DNA of 64,000 nt. Origin: Streptomyces globosus. Lineage in GTDB: Bacteria > Actinomycetota > Actinomycetes > Streptomycetales > Streptomycetaceae. The notes below the pieces were generated by a model. It saw only the letters and a program-made list of their open reading frames with translations. It did no database searches and was not told the origin of the DNA. The position numbers and the translations under genes were made by a program. This document shows, one piece after another, positions 8,220 through 17,265 of the stretch; the stretch's first letter is position 1, and every line of letters starts with the position of its first letter. The stretch spans positions 4,653,501 to 4,717,500 of the forward strand of contig NZ_CP030862.1 in NCBI RefSeq assembly GCF_003325375.1, in the 5' to 3' direction.

Positions 8220-10154
8220 ATGGATTTCGGCATGCCGGGCAGCGCGCACGCCCCGGCCGAACTCGCCTGGCTGCGCGGGGTCGACGCCTGCACCATGGGC
8301 GCCTATCCGCAGGCCGAGGAGGAGTTCCGCACGGCCGTCCGGCTCGACCCCGCGATGGCCGACGCCTGGCTGGGCCTGCATGCGCTGCGCGTGGACACCA
8401 CGAACGCGTTATTGCGCATGTACACCCACCGCGAGCGCTTCGGCGAGCAGCGGGCGCGGCACCGGCGGACCCTCAACTCCTGGTACTGGCTCGGGTGGTG
8501 GGTCCAGCCCGTGCTGGAGAGCCGCCGGGACCTGCTGCTGGCGCACGCCTCGCACTGGCTGGACGGCCGGCACGTGCCGGAGCTCGACCAGGCGCTGGCG
8601 GCCCTCCCGCCCGTGGACGCCGACCCGCAGGTGCGGTTCCTGCACGCCTGCCGCGCCTACCTGGTCAAGGACTGGGAGCAGCTCGTCCGGCACACCGAGC
8701 CGCTCGTCGACGACCCGCTCCTGGGGATCGAGGCGGGCCTGTTCGGCGGCATGGCCCGGGTCCGGCTGGAGATGTACGGGCAGGCCGAGCCGATGCTGGC
8801 GGCGGCGCTGATGCGCTGCCGCAGCGAGCAGCCGCAGCGCAAGGAGCTGCGCTACTGGCTGGCGCGGGCCCACGAGGGGACCGGCCGCAGCGCGGCGGCG
8901 CTGCCGCTGTACCGGGCGGTGCACCGCGTCGACCCGGCGTTCATGGACACCGCGGCGCGGCTGACGGCGATCGAGGACAGCGAGGACTACGACGGCTACG
9001 CCGGGTACGCGGGCGCGGGCTGCGAGGCGTACGGCGGTCTCGGGGCCGCCCCGGGCGGCGGCGACTACGCGGCGGTCGTCCTCGGCGGCGGGCCCGCCCA
9101 GGACGTCGGGCTCGTCGCGGACGGCCCCGCCGATCCCCTGGACCCGCTGTCGGCGGCGGACCCGGCCGAACCGCGCTACGGGGGCCCCGTACCGGGGCGG
9201 CCGCCGGGCGTACGGCGCAAGTCGGTCTTCCCCCCGCAGGGGCCGGCGGACGGCACGCCGGCCGGGCCGGCCGATCCGCAGCTGCTCGCGCAGGCCCTCG
9301 CCGAGCTGGAGCGCATGGTCGGCCTGGAGCCGGTGAAACGGCAGGTCAAGGCCCTGTCGGCGCAGCTGCACATGGCCCGGCTGCGGGCCGGCCAGGGGCT
9401 CCCCGTCCAGCCCCCGAAACGGCACTTCGTCTTCTCCGGGCCCTCGGGGACGGGCAAGACGACCGTGGCCCGGATCCTCGGCCGGGTGTTCTACGCGCTG
9501 GGCCTGCTCGGCGGCGACCACCTCGTCGAGGCCCAACGGGCCGATCTCGTCGGCGAGTTCCTCGGGCAGACCGCGGTCAAGGCCAACGAGCTGATCGATT
9601 CCGCGATCGGCGGGGTGCTCTTCGTCGACGAGGCGTACAGCCTCTCCAACTCCGGCTACAGCAAGGGCGACGCGTACGGCGACGAGGCCCTTCAGGTGCT
9701 GCTGAAGCGGGCGGAGGACAACCGGGACCACCTCGTGGTGATCCTCGCCGGCTACCCGGCCGGGATGGACCGGCTGCTGTCCGCGAACCCGGGGCTGTCG
9801 TCGCGGTTCACGACGCGGGTGGACTTCCCGAGCTACCGGCCGGCCGAGCTGACGGCGATCGGCGGCGTCCTCGCCGAGGCGAACGGCGACTGCTGGGACT
9901 CCGAGGCTCTGGAGGAGCTGCGCAGCATCAGCGGGCATGTCGTGGAGCAGGGCTGGATCGACGAGCTCGGGAACGGGCGGTTCCTGCGCACCCTGTACGA
10001 GAAGAGCTGCGCGTACCGGGACCTGCGGCTGGCCGGCTTCGCCGGGGAGCCGTCCCGGGAGGACCTGGCGACGCTGCGGCTGCCGGACCTGATGCAGGCG
10101 TACGGGGAGGTCCTCTCGGGCCGCGGCCCGCACCAGGACCCCCCGCCGCTCTGA
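8220..10154 (+). CDS. TPR + AAA ATPase, EccA/CbbX-like
   Basis: A 644-residue protein: an N-terminal helical TPR-like region (about 1-260) followed by a low-complexity linker and a CbbX/SpoVK-type AAA module (about 350-640). Walker A is GPSGTGKT (407-414), Walker B LFVDEA with Asp470-Glu471, and an arginine-finger region near NPGLSSRF. This order is that of EccA, the cytosolic ATPase of type VII secretion, though no other type VII genes are in the window. Leu64 is encoded by TTA (8409-8411), so translation should depend on the bldA leucyl-tRNA. Start ATG 8220 follows GGGGA; GTG 8217 and 8208 are alternatives. Confidence 0.85.
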   Translation: MDFGMPGSAHAPAELAWLRGVDACTMGAYPQAEEEFRTAVRLDPAMADAWLGLHALRVDTTNALLRMYTHRERFGEQRARHRRTLNSWYWLGWWVQPVLESRRDLLLAHASHWLDGRHVPELDQALAALPPVDADPQVRFLHACRAYLVKDWEQLVRHTEPLVDDPLLGIEAGLFGGMARVRLEMYGQAEPMLAAALMRCRSEQPQRKELRYWLARAHEGTGRSAAALPLYRAVHRVDPAFMDTAARLTAIEDSEDYDGYAGYAGAGCEAYGGLGAAPGGGDYAAVVLGGGPAQDVGLVADGPADPLDPLSAADPAEPRYGGPVPGRPPGVRRKSVFPPQGPADGTPAGPADPQLLAQALAELERMVGLEPVKRQVKALSAQLHMARLRAGQGLPVQPPKRHFVFSGPSGTGKTTVARILGRVFYALGLLGGDHLVEAQRADLVGEFLGQTAVKANELIDSAIGGVLFVDEAYSLSNSGYSKGDAYGDEALQVLLKRAEDNRDHLVVILAGYPAGMDRLLSANPGLSSRFTTRVDFPSYRPAELTAIGGVLAEANGDCWDSEALEELRSISGHVVEQGWIDELGNGRFLRTLYEKSCAYRDLRLAGFAGEPSREDLATLRLPDLMQAYGEVLSGRGPHQDPPPL

Positions 10155-10188
10155 CGGACCCCCGCAGGACACGGGCCCCGGACACGGG

Positions 10189-10220
10189 GCCGCCCCGGGA
10201 CCGCGCGGTCCCGGGGCGGC
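10189..10220. terminator. bidirectional terminator
   Basis: Perfect 15-bp inverted repeat GCCGCCCCGGGACCG (10189-10203) and CGGTCCCGGGGCGGC (10206-10220) between the convergent AAA ATPase and CNNM/CBS genes. Confidence 0.8.
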
Positions 10221-10225
10221 TGCCG

Positions 10226-11293
10226 TCAGGGGGTGAGGGCCGCCGAGGGGGCCCGGCGGCGGGACGGGATGCGGTGGGCGGGGTCGCGGACCTCGCCGAC
10301 CAGCATCTCCAGGACGTCCTCCAGCGCCACCAGCCCCAGCACCCGCCCCGCGGGATCGGCGACCTGCGCCAGGTGTGTGGCGTCGCGCCGCATGACGCTC
10401 AGCGCGTCGTCCAGCGGGAGCGTCGAGGACAGGGTCGGCATCCGGCGCCAGACCCGCTGCGGCACGGCCCGCTCCCTGTCGTCCAGGTCGAGGACGTCCT
10501 TCACGTGGACGTAGCCCATGAAGGCCCCGCCCTCGGAGCGGACCGGGAAGCGGGAGTACCCGGTGCGGACGGTGAGGCGTTCGATCTGCCGGGGCGTGGC
10601 GCCGGGCCCGACCGTCACGAGCCGCTCGCGGGCGAGCAGGACGTCGGTCACCGGACGGCTGCCCAGTTCGAGGGCGTCCTCCAGGCGCTCCTGCTCCCGC
10701 GGCTCCAGGAGCCCGGCCTGCCGGGAGTCCTCGACGAGCCGGCCGAGCTGGGCGCTGGTGTAGACGGCTTCGACCTCGTCCTTCGGCTCGACCTTGAACA
10801 GGCGGAGCACGACGGCGGCGCAGGCCCCGAGGGCGGTCGTGATCGGCCCGCACAGGCGGGCGAAGGCGACCAGGCCGGGGCTGAACCACAGGGCCGTCCT
10901 CTCCGGCGCGGCCATCGCGAGGTTCTTCGGGACCATCTCGCCGATGACGAGGTGCAGGAAGACCACGGCGGCGAGGGCGACGGCGTACCCGAGGGGGTGG
11001 ACGAGGCCCTGCGGAATGCGGGCGGCGTGGAAGACGGGCTCCAGGAGCCGGGCGACGGTGGGCTCGGCGACCGCTCCGAGGGTGAGCGAGCAGAGGGTGA
11101 TGCCGAACTGGGCGGCGGCCATCATGCGGGGCAGGTTCTCCAGGCCGTGGAGGACCTGGCGGGCCCGCTTGGATTCTGCGGCGAGCGGCTCGATCTGGCT
11201 GCGGCGGACGGAGACGAGTGCGAACTCGGCGCCGACGAAGAACCCGTTCGCCAGGACCAGGAGCAGCGCGAAGAGGAGTTGGAGGACGTTCAC
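10226..11293 (-). CDS. CNNM/CBS-domain membrane protein (second of pair)
   Basis: A 355-residue hemolysin-family (TlyC/CorC) protein: an N-terminal DUF21/CNNM membrane domain with three to four helices (starting LLFALLLVLANGFFVGAEFALV) and the conserved GEMVPKNLA motif, then a CBS pair (about 200-330) with GYVHVKDVLDL and LVALEDVLEMLVGEV. The family is linked to Mg2+ or other divalent-cation efflux; 'hemolysin' is a historical label. The C-terminal transporter-associated domain seen in the upstream partner is absent. Its ATG overlaps the upstream stop (11290-11293), indicating translational coupling. Confidence 0.9.
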   Translation of the reverse strand: MNVLQLLFALLLVLANGFFVGAEFALVSVRRSQIEPLAAESKRARQVLHGLENLPRMMAAAQFGITLCSLTLGAVAEPTVARLLEPVFHAARIPQGLVHPLGYAVALAAVVFLHLVIGEMVPKNLAMAAPERTALWFSPGLVAFARLCGPITTALGACAAVVLRLFKVEPKDEVEAVYTSAQLGRLVEDSRQAGLLEPREQERLEDALELGSRPVTDVLLARERLVTVGPGATPRQIERLTVRTGYSRFPVRSEGGAFMGYVHVKDVLDLDDRERAVPQRVWRRMPTLSSTLPLDDALSVMRRDATHLAQVADPAGRVLGLVALEDVLEMLVGEVRDPAHRIPSRRRAPSAALTP

Positions 11294-12732
11294 CGGCCCG
11301 CCGCCTCCAGCTCGCCGGCGCCCGCGGCAGCCGGGACGGCCGGGGCAGCGGCCGCGGCTGCCGGGACGGCCGCGGCGGCCGTGACGGGCGGCGTCTCCGG
11401 GGCGTCGCCGCCGACCGGTCCGGGCGCGGTCCGCACCAGGCGGACGCGTTCGGCCCGGTAGCGGGCCACCTGCCGGACGGACAGCTTCCAGCCGGGGAGC
11501 TCGGCGTGGTCGCCGGGGGCCGGGATGCGGCCGAGGAGATCGGCGACGAGGCCGGCAACGGTCTCGTACGGGCCGTCGGGCACGTCGAGGCCTATGCGGC
11601 GCAGGGCCTGAACGCGGCAGCTGCCGTCGGCCTCCCAGGCCTGTCGGCCGTCCTCGGCGGGGAGGGCGGCCAGTTCGGGGGTGGCGTCCTCGGCGAGGTC
11701 GTGCTCGTCGCGGACCTCGCCCACGAGCTCCTCCACGATGTCCTCCAGGGTGACGACGCCGGCGGTGCCGCCGTACTCGTCGACGACGACGGCCATGGGC
11801 TGCTCGCTGCGCAGCCGCTCCAGCAGCGGCTGCACCGGCAGGGACCCGGGTACGAGCAGCGGGGCGACGCAGATCCGGCCGACGGCGGTGCGTGCGCGCT
11901 CGGCTTCGGGCACGGCGAGGGCGTCCTTGAGGTGGACGACGCCGGTGACCTCGTCGATCCGCTCGCGGTAGACGGGGAAGCGGGACAGGCCGGTGGCACG
12001 GGTCAGGTTGAGGACGTCCGCGGCCGTGGCCGTGTACTGGAGGGCGCTGACCTTGACCCGGGGGGTCATGACGTGCTGCGCGGTGAGCTCGCCCAGGGAC
12101 AGGGTGCGGACGAAGAGGTCGGCGGTGTCCTGTTCGAGGGCGCCGGCCTGCGCCGAATGGCGGACGAGGGAGACCAGCTCGCCCGGGGTGCGGGCGGAGG
12201 CGATCTCCTCGGCCGGCTCGACGCCGAAGGCCCGTACGAGGCGGTTGGCGACGGCGTTCAGCCCGGCGATGACCGGCCGGAACACGGTGGCGAAGAGCGT
12301 CTGCGGGCCGGCGACGAAGCGGGCCACCTGGAGCGGCCGGGAGACCGCCCAGTTCTTCGGGACGAGCTCGCCGACGACCATCTGGACGGCCGAGGCGAGG
12401 AACATGCCGATGAAGACGGCGACGCCGGAGACGGCTCCGGCGGGCAGGCCGGTGGCGGTCAGGGGGCCCGCCAGCAGGGCGGCGAGGGCCGGTTCGGCGA
12501 GCATGCCGACCACCAGCGAGGTGATGGTGATGCCGAGCTGGGTGCCGGAGAGCTGGAACGACAGCTCCCGCAGGGCGCGGACCACCGTGCGGGCACGGCG
12601 GTCGCCTTCGGCCGCGGCCCTCTCGGCCTCGGGGCGTTCGACGGTGACGAGGCCGAATTCGGCGGCCACGAAGAAGCCGTTGGCGAGGATCAGGGCGAAG
12701 GCCGCCAGGAGCAGGACGAGCGGGATGGTCAT
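11290..12732 (-). CDS. CNNM/CBS-domain membrane protein (first of pair)
   Basis: A 480-residue hemolysin-family protein with an N-terminal CNNM membrane domain (VLLLAAFALILANGFFVAAEFGLV; GELVPKNWA), a CBS pair (about 210-345, with GVVHLKDALAV and GGTAGVVTLEDIVEELVGEV) and a CorC/HlyC C-terminal domain (about 365-445), ending in an Ala-rich tail. Predicted role is divalent-cation transport or homeostasis. It is coupled to the shorter paralogue by a 4-bp overlap, suggesting a heteromeric complex. The leader (12733-12880) contains a -10-like TACCCT on the minus strand and a CGGGCAC/GTGCCCG hairpin; I could not match it to a known metal riboswitch. Confidence 0.9.
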   Translation of the reverse strand: MTIPLVLLLAAFALILANGFFVAAEFGLVTVERPEAERAAAEGDRRARTVVRALRELSFQLSGTQLGITITSLVVGMLAEPALAALLAGPLTATGLPAGAVSGVAVFIGMFLASAVQMVVGELVPKNWAVSRPLQVARFVAGPQTLFATVFRPVIAGLNAVANRLVRAFGVEPAEEIASARTPGELVSLVRHSAQAGALEQDTADLFVRTLSLGELTAQHVMTPRVKVSALQYTATAADVLNLTRATGLSRFPVYRERIDEVTGVVHLKDALAVPEAERARTAVGRICVAPLLVPGSLPVQPLLERLRSEQPMAVVVDEYGGTAGVVTLEDIVEELVGEVRDEHDLAEDATPELAALPAEDGRQAWEADGSCRVQALRRIGLDVPDGPYETVAGLVADLLGRIPAPGDHAELPGWKLSVRQVARYRAERVRLVRTAPGPVGGDAPETPPVTAAAAVPAAAAAAPAVPAAAGAGELEAAGR

Positions 12733-12944
12733 GCCGCCGCCTCCGGGGGAAGGGCGGCGCGGGTACTACAGGACGATCCGTCCATTGCCGGAGGGAGTCA
12801 CTCCTCTGGTCGCAGGTGCCCGCGGGCCCCGGGGGTCCCGGGGCCGGTGGGAGGGCACAGGGCTGTGCCCGGCACCAGGGTAGTCATTGGGATCGCCGCC
12901 GCAATGGGACGCAGCGGCCGGAGTGTGCGCGGCGCGGGTCCGGT

Positions 12945-13409
12945 TCAGTGGTGGTGGTCGCCGGTGCCGCGGGTCTCGGCGAGGGCGCGCAGGGCGCGGG
13001 CGTCGGCGATCGCCTGTTCCTTGGCGATGCCGGGCTGGATGCCGAGGGCGGGCAGGCTGGTGCCGTCGCTCAGGTCGAGGAAGACCCACGCGTCGCCGGG
13101 GCGCAGGTTGACCCGGAGGATCTCGGCCCATTCCAGGCGGCGCTTGCTGGTGAGGTTGACGACGGTGACGCCGGCCTCGTCGGCGACGACCTTGGGCCGG
13201 CTGAGCAGGACGAGGACGGAGCTCATCAGCGCCGCGGTGAAGATGAAGCTGAGGCGCTCCCCCGGGCCGAGGTTCTCCAGCAGCAGGGCGATCGCGGTGA
13301 TCGTCGCGAACATGGCGAGCCCGACGCTCAGCAGGACGACCCGGGTGCGGGTCGGCCGGAACGTGACCGGCAGGGCGGGGAGGTCGGGCTGGGCGGCGGA
13401 CTCGGCCAT
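12945..13409 (-). CDS. PH-domain membrane protein
   Basis: A 154-residue protein with two N-terminal transmembrane helices (VVLLSVGLAMFATITAIALL and LSFIFTAALMSSVLVLL) followed by a small bacterial PH domain (about 75-140, with RRLEWAEILRVNLRPGDAWVFLDL) and a His-rich end. The domain type is known; its job is not. It is the last gene of the leftward run behind hisG (61-bp gap), a placement I recall as conserved in Streptomyces. Confidence 0.85.
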   Translation of the reverse strand: MAESAAQPDLPALPVTFRPTRTRVVLLSVGLAMFATITAIALLLENLGPGERLSFIFTAALMSSVLVLLSRPKVVADEAGVTVVNLTSKRRLEWAEILRVNLRPGDAWVFLDLSDGTSLPALGIQPGIAKEQAIADARALRALAETRGTGDHHH

Positions 13410-13469
13410 GGTGCGGGAGGTGCCTTCTTCAGGGGGCGTGCGGGTCGGGCGGCGGCGTACGCGGAGGGG

Positions 13470-14318
13470 TCACAGGCGGCAGGCGTGGATCGAGGTGGTG
13501 AGGATGGCGCGGGCGCCGAGCTCGTACAGGTCGTCCATGATGCGCTGGGCTTCCTTGGCGGGGACCATCGCGCGGACGGCGACCCAGCCCTCGTTGTGCA
13601 GCGGGGAGACCGTGGGGGACTCCAGGCCGGGGGTGAGGGCGACGGCCCGCTCCAGGTGCTCGGCGCGGCAGTCGTAGTCCATCATCACGTAGCTGCGGGC
13701 GACGAGGACGCCCTGGAGGCGCCGCAGGAACTGCTGGGCCTGCGGGTTGCCGGTCTCGGCGCCGCTGCGGCGGATGACGACGGCCTCGGAGGTCATGATC
13801 GGCTCGCCGATCACCTCCAGGCCGGCGTTGCGCAGGCTGGTGCCGGTCTCGACGACGTCCGCGATGATCTCGGCGACGCCGAGCTGGATCGCGGTCTCGA
13901 CCGCGCCGTCGAGGTGGACGACGGAGGCGTCGATGCCGTGGTCGGCGAGGTGCTTGGCGACGATGCCCTCGTAGGAGGTGGCGATCGTCATCCCGTGGAA
14001 GTCCTCGGGGCCCTTGGCCGTGCCGGGGCGGGTGGCGTAGCGGAAGGTGGACCGGCCGAACCCCAGCGGCAGGATCTCCTCGGCGTTGGCGCCGGAGTCG
14101 AGGAGCAGGTCGCGGCCGGTGATGCCGATGTCGAGGCGGCCGGAGGCGACGTAGATCGCGATGTCCTTGGGGCGGAGGTAGAAGAACTCCACCTCGTTGT
14201 CGGCGTCGACGACGACGAGTTCCTTGGACTCCTTGCGCTGGCGGTAGCCGGCCTCATGGAGCATCGCCGACGCCGCTCCGGAGAGTGAGCCCTTGTTGGG
14301 GACGGCGATGCGGAGCAT
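13470..14318 (-). CDS. hisG: ATP phosphoribosyltransferase
   Basis: First enzyme of histidine biosynthesis, joining ATP and PRPP; cytoplasmic and feedback-inhibited by histidine. At 282 residues it is the long form: catalytic domains (about 1-210; PNKGSLSG, LDIGITGRDLL and DVVETGTSLRNAGL at the PRPP loop) plus a C-terminal ACT-like regulatory domain (about 212-282). It needs no HisZ partner. It lies 90 bp downstream of hisE in the same run, so phosphoribosyl-ATP synthesis and its next step are co-transcribed. Confidence 0.97.
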   Translation of the reverse strand: MLRIAVPNKGSLSGAASAMLHEAGYRQRKESKELVVVDADNEVEFFYLRPKDIAIYVASGRLDIGITGRDLLLDSGANAEEILPLGFGRSTFRYATRPGTAKGPEDFHGMTIATSYEGIVAKHLADHGIDASVVHLDGAVETAIQLGVAEIIADVVETGTSLRNAGLEVIGEPIMTSEAVVIRRSGAETGNPQAQQFLRRLQGVLVARSYVMMDYDCRAEHLERAVALTPGLESPTVSPLHNEGWVAVRAMVPAKEAQRIMDDLYELGARAILTTSIHACRL

Positions 14319-14408
14319 GGGGGCTTCCTTCTCTGCGGGATGCGGGATTAGGGGCGGTGGGTGCGGGTGGGGGCGGGGCGGAGGACCGGTCCGGGGACCG
14401 CGGCGGCC

Positions 14409-14681
14409 CTAGAGGTGCTTGTAGACGTCGTCGAGGGAGATCCCGCGCGCGACCATCATCACCTGGATGTGGTAGAGCAGCTGGGAGATCTCCTCGGCGG
14501 CGGCTTCCCTGCCCTCGTACTCGGCGGCCATCCAGACCTCGGCGGCCTCCTCGACGACCTTCTTGCCGATGGCGTGGACGCCCTTGGCGACCAGCTCGGC
14601 GGTACGGGAGGTGCCGGGGTCGCCGTCAGCGGCCTTGGCCTGGAGCTCGGTGAAGAGCTCTTCGAAGGTTTTGTTCGCCAT
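14409..14681 (-). CDS. hisE: phosphoribosyl-ATP pyrophosphatase
   Basis: Second step of histidine synthesis, cleaving pyrophosphate from phosphoribosyl-ATP. The 90-residue protein is the stand-alone MazG-like all-alpha form; KKVVEEAAEVWMAA and EEISQLLYHIQVMM carry the acidic metal-binding positions. A GAGGA ribosome site precedes ATG 14681. It sits 35 bp after ribH, so histidine genes ride on the riboflavin transcript or on an internal promoter. Confidence 0.96.
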   Translation of the reverse strand: MANKTFEELFTELQAKAADGDPGTSRTAELVAKGVHAIGKKVVEEAAEVWMAAEYEGREAAAEEISQLLYHIQVMMVARGISLDDVYKHL

Positions 14682-14716
14682 GATGGTCCTCAGGATAGGG
14701 GGTCCTCCGCCGCCAC

Positions 14717-15202
14717 TCAGCGCCAGGGTTCGCTGACGGACCGCAGGGTGGCCGCGGTGGAGACGGCGGCGATGACCGCTTCGTGCCCCTTGTCCTCGTT
14801 CGATCCCTCAAGGCCGGCGCGGTCCAGCGCCTGCTCCTCGTTGTCGCAGGTCAGAACACCGAAGCCGACGGGGACTCCGGTGTCGATCGACACCTGCACC
14901 AGGCCCTGGGTGACGCCCTGGCACACGTAGTCGAAGTGCGGGGTGCCGCCGCGGATGACCACTCCGAGGGCGACGACGGCATCGTAGCCGCGACCGGCGA
15001 GTACCTTCGCCACGACCGGGAGCTCGAAGCTGCCGGGGACCCGGAGCAGGGTGGGCTCGTCGATGCCGAGCTCGTGGAGGGCGCGCAGGGCGCCGTCGAC
15101 GAGTCCGTCCATGACCTTCTCGTGCCACTGCGCCGCGATGACCGCGACCCGCAGGTCGCCGCAGTTCCTCACGCTGAGTTCGGGTGCGCCCTTGCCGCTC
15201 AC
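14717..15202 (-). CDS. ribH: 6,7-dimethyl-8-ribityllumazine synthase
   Basis: Penultimate step of riboflavin synthesis, condensing the ribitylamino-uracil with dihydroxybutanone phosphate. The protein is 161 residues (usual size) with the substrate loop PGSFELP, GVVIRGGTPHFDYV (catalytic His) and GVLTCDNEEQALDRAG. GTG 15202 is preceded by GAGGAG. Family members assemble as 60-mer capsids or pentamers. It is separated from ribBA by 117 bp of C/G-rich spacer. Confidence 0.97.
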   Translation of the reverse strand: MSGKGAPELSVRNCGDLRVAVIAAQWHEKVMDGLVDGALRALHELGIDEPTLLRVPGSFELPVVAKVLAGRGYDAVVALGVVIRGGTPHFDYVCQGVTQGLVQVSIDTGVPVGFGVLTCDNEEQALDRAGLEGSNEDKGHEAVIAAVSTAATLRSVSEPWR

Positions 15203-15319
15203 TGCTGTTCTCCTCGGTGGTTCGTTGTCCGTGGTTCGCTGTTCGTGTGTTGCCGGTGGTGCGGGCGGGTCCGCCGGGCCCGGGGGCCGGGTTCCAACGG
15301 GGTGCCGCCGGGGTGGGTG

Positions 15320-16615
15320 CTACTGGTTGCCGCAGGCGGTGGGGACGGTCTCGCCGAGCCAGGGCAGGTCGTGGCCCATGCGGTCCCGCTTGGTGCGCAG
15401 GTACCGCAGGTTGTGCTCGCCGGCCTCGACGGGCATCGGCTCGCGGTCGGTGACGGCGATGCCGTGCCGGACGAGGGCCGCGGTCTTGTCGGGGTTGTTG
15501 GTGAGCAGGCGGACGCTGCGGACGCCGAGGTCGGCGAGCATCTGCGCGCCTGCGGCGTAGTCGCGGGCGTCGGCGGGGAGGCCGAGCTCCAGGTTGGCGT
15601 CGAGGGTGTCGCGGCCGCGCTCCTGGAGTTCGTACGCGCGGAGCTTGGACAGCAGTCCGATGCCGCGGCCCTCGTGGCCGCGCAGGTAGACGACGACGCC
15701 GCGGCCCTCCTCCTTGATGCGGGCCATGGAGGCGTGCAGCTGGGGGCCGCAGTCGCAGCGCAGGGAGTGGAAGATGTCGCCGGTGAGGCACTCGGAGTGG
15801 ACGCGGACGAGGACGTCGGCGCCGTCGCCGATCTCGCCGTGGACGAGGGCGACGTGCTCGACGCCGTCGACGGTGGAGCGGTAGCCGTAGGCGGTGAAGT
15901 CGCCGAAGGCGGTGGGCAGGTTGACCTCTGCCTCGCGGCGCACGGTCGGCTCGGCGGAGCGGCGGTAGGCGATCAGGTCCTCGATGGAGATGATCGTCAG
16001 GCCGTGCTTGCGGGCGAAGGGGATGAGCTCGGGCAGGCGCAGCATGACGCCGTCCTCGCCGGCGATCTCCACGATGGCGCCGACGGGGCGCAGGCCCGCG
16101 AGGCGGGCGAGGTCGACGGCGGCCTCGGTGTGGCCGTTGCGGACGAGGACGCCGCCGGGCTTGGCGCGGAGCGGGAAGATGTGGCCGGGGCGCACGAAGT
16201 CGGCGGGCCCGGAGACTCCGTCGGCCAGCATGCGCAGGGTGGTGGCGCGGTCGGCGGCGGAGATGCCGGTGGTCACGCCGTGGGCGGCGCTCGCGTCGAC
16301 GGAGACGGTGAAGGCGGTCTTCATCGACTCGGTGTTGTGCTGGACCATCTGGGGCAGTTCGAGCCGCTCCAGTTCGTCGGCCTCCATGGGGGCGCAGATC
16401 AGGCCGCGGCACTCGCTCATCATGAACGCGACGATCTCGGGGGTGATCTTCTCCGCGGCGACGACGAGGTCGCCCTCGTTCTCGCGGTCCTCGTCGTCGA
16501 CGACGACGACCGGGCGGCCGGCGGCGATGTCGCGGACGGCCCGCTCGACGGGGTCGAGCCGGAACGGCTCGTCGAGGAGGGAGTCGTAATCGGGAACGGG
16601 CTTGAGGGCGGTCAT
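15320..16615 (-). CDS. ribBA: bifunctional DHBP synthase / GTP cyclohydrolase II
   Basis: Supplies both precursors of riboflavin: residues about 10-215 make 3,4-dihydroxy-2-butanone 4-phosphate (acidic DDEDRENEGD; HTEAAVDL), residues about 225-410 open GTP (zinc cysteines in CLTGDIFHSLRCDCG; RGHEGRGIGL). Total length 431 residues. The ATG at 16615 (MTALKPVPDYD) overlaps the ribM stop by 4 bp, so it is translationally coupled. A longer reading frame continues upstream through ribM but has no coding character. Confidence 0.96.
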   Translation of the reverse strand: MTALKPVPDYDSLLDEPFRLDPVERAVRDIAAGRPVVVVDDEDRENEGDLVVAAEKITPEIVAFMMSECRGLICAPMEADELERLELPQMVQHNTESMKTAFTVSVDASAAHGVTTGISAADRATTLRMLADGVSGPADFVRPGHIFPLRAKPGGVLVRNGHTEAAVDLARLAGLRPVGAIVEIAGEDGVMLRLPELIPFARKHGLTIISIEDLIAYRRSAEPTVRREAEVNLPTAFGDFTAYGYRSTVDGVEHVALVHGEIGDGADVLVRVHSECLTGDIFHSLRCDCGPQLHASMARIKEEGRGVVVYLRGHEGRGIGLLSKLRAYELQERGRDTLDANLELGLPADARDYAAGAQMLADLGVRSVRLLTNNPDKTAALVRHGIAVTDREPMPVEAGEHNLRYLRTKRDRMGHDLPWLGETVPTACGNQ

Positions 16616-17265
16616 GCCGTTGCTCCTTCCAGGGCCGGGGCGGTGGTGGTGCGCGAGCGCCGGTACCAGTCGTGCGCGCCCCAGAGGACGAGCGCGAAGT
16701 AGACGACGTAGACGAGGCCGGAGAACGCCAGCCCGCCGGTGAAGGCGAGGGGGACGCCGACGAGGTCGACGAGGAGCCAGGCGAACCAGAACTCGACGAG
16801 GCCGCGGGCCTGGGCGACCATCGCGACGACGGTGCCGACGAAGATGTACGCGTCGGCCCAGGGGCTCCACGACAGGTTCGGGTAGAGGGTGAACAGGCCG
16901 CCGACGGCGAGGGTGCCGAGGACGGCGCCGGCCAGGAGGAGGCCGCGCTCGGCCCAGGTGGCGGTGCGGACGGCGATGGAGCCGTCTTGGGCCTGCCGCC
17001 GGCCGAGGTGCCAGGCGCGCCAGCCCCAGGCGGCCACGCCGATGACGAGGAGCTGCTTGCCGACGCCGCCCGCGAGGTGGGCGGAGGCGTAGGCGGCGAT
17101 GAGCACGAGGCCGGAGAGGAGCTGGGCGGGCCAGGTCCAGATGGAGCGGCGCCAGCCGAGGGCGAGGGCGGCCAGGCCGAGCAGGTTGCCGATCATGTCG
17201 GACCAGATGACCTTCTGCCCGAAGGCGGTGAAGGCTTCGGCGCCCAGCCAGCCGAGCGCGCTCAC
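16612..17265 (-). CDS. ribM: PnuC-family riboflavin transporter RibM
   Basis: A 217-residue membrane protein of the PnuC/PnuX vitamin-transporter family with about seven hydrophobic helices (GNLLGLAALALGW, LLSGLVLIAAYASA, GLLLAGAVLGTLAVGGLF and so on). PnuC proteins carry nicotinamide riboside, but those inside actinobacterial rib operons (RibM/PnuX) are known to import riboflavin by facilitated diffusion; the context therefore points to riboflavin. It overlaps ribE upstream (17262-17265) and ribBA downstream (16612-16615), both ATGA overlaps. Control by the FMN riboswitch is expected. Confidence 0.88.
   Translation of the reverse strand: MSALGWLGAEAFTAFGQKVIWSDMIGNLLGLAALALGWRRSIWTWPAQLLSGLVLIAAYASAHLAGGVGKQLLVIGVAAWGWRAWHLGRRQAQDGSIAVRTATWAERGLLLAGAVLGTLAVGGLFTLYPNLSWSPWADAYIFVGTVVAMVAQARGLVEFWFAWLLVDLVGVPLAFTGGLAFSGLVYVVYFALVLWGAHDWYRRSRTTTAPALEGATA

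Noticed and set aside
8409..11558. A 1049-residue minus-strand frame across the AAA ATPase and CNNM genes
   Set aside because: It is the complement of well-supported genes in both orientations and has no recognisable domain.
12733..12944. Possible metal riboswitch in the leader of the CNNM/CBS pair
   Set aside because: The region has a promoter-like TACCCT and a small hairpin but none of the conserved blocks of the M-box, yybP-ykoY or ydaO types that I know.
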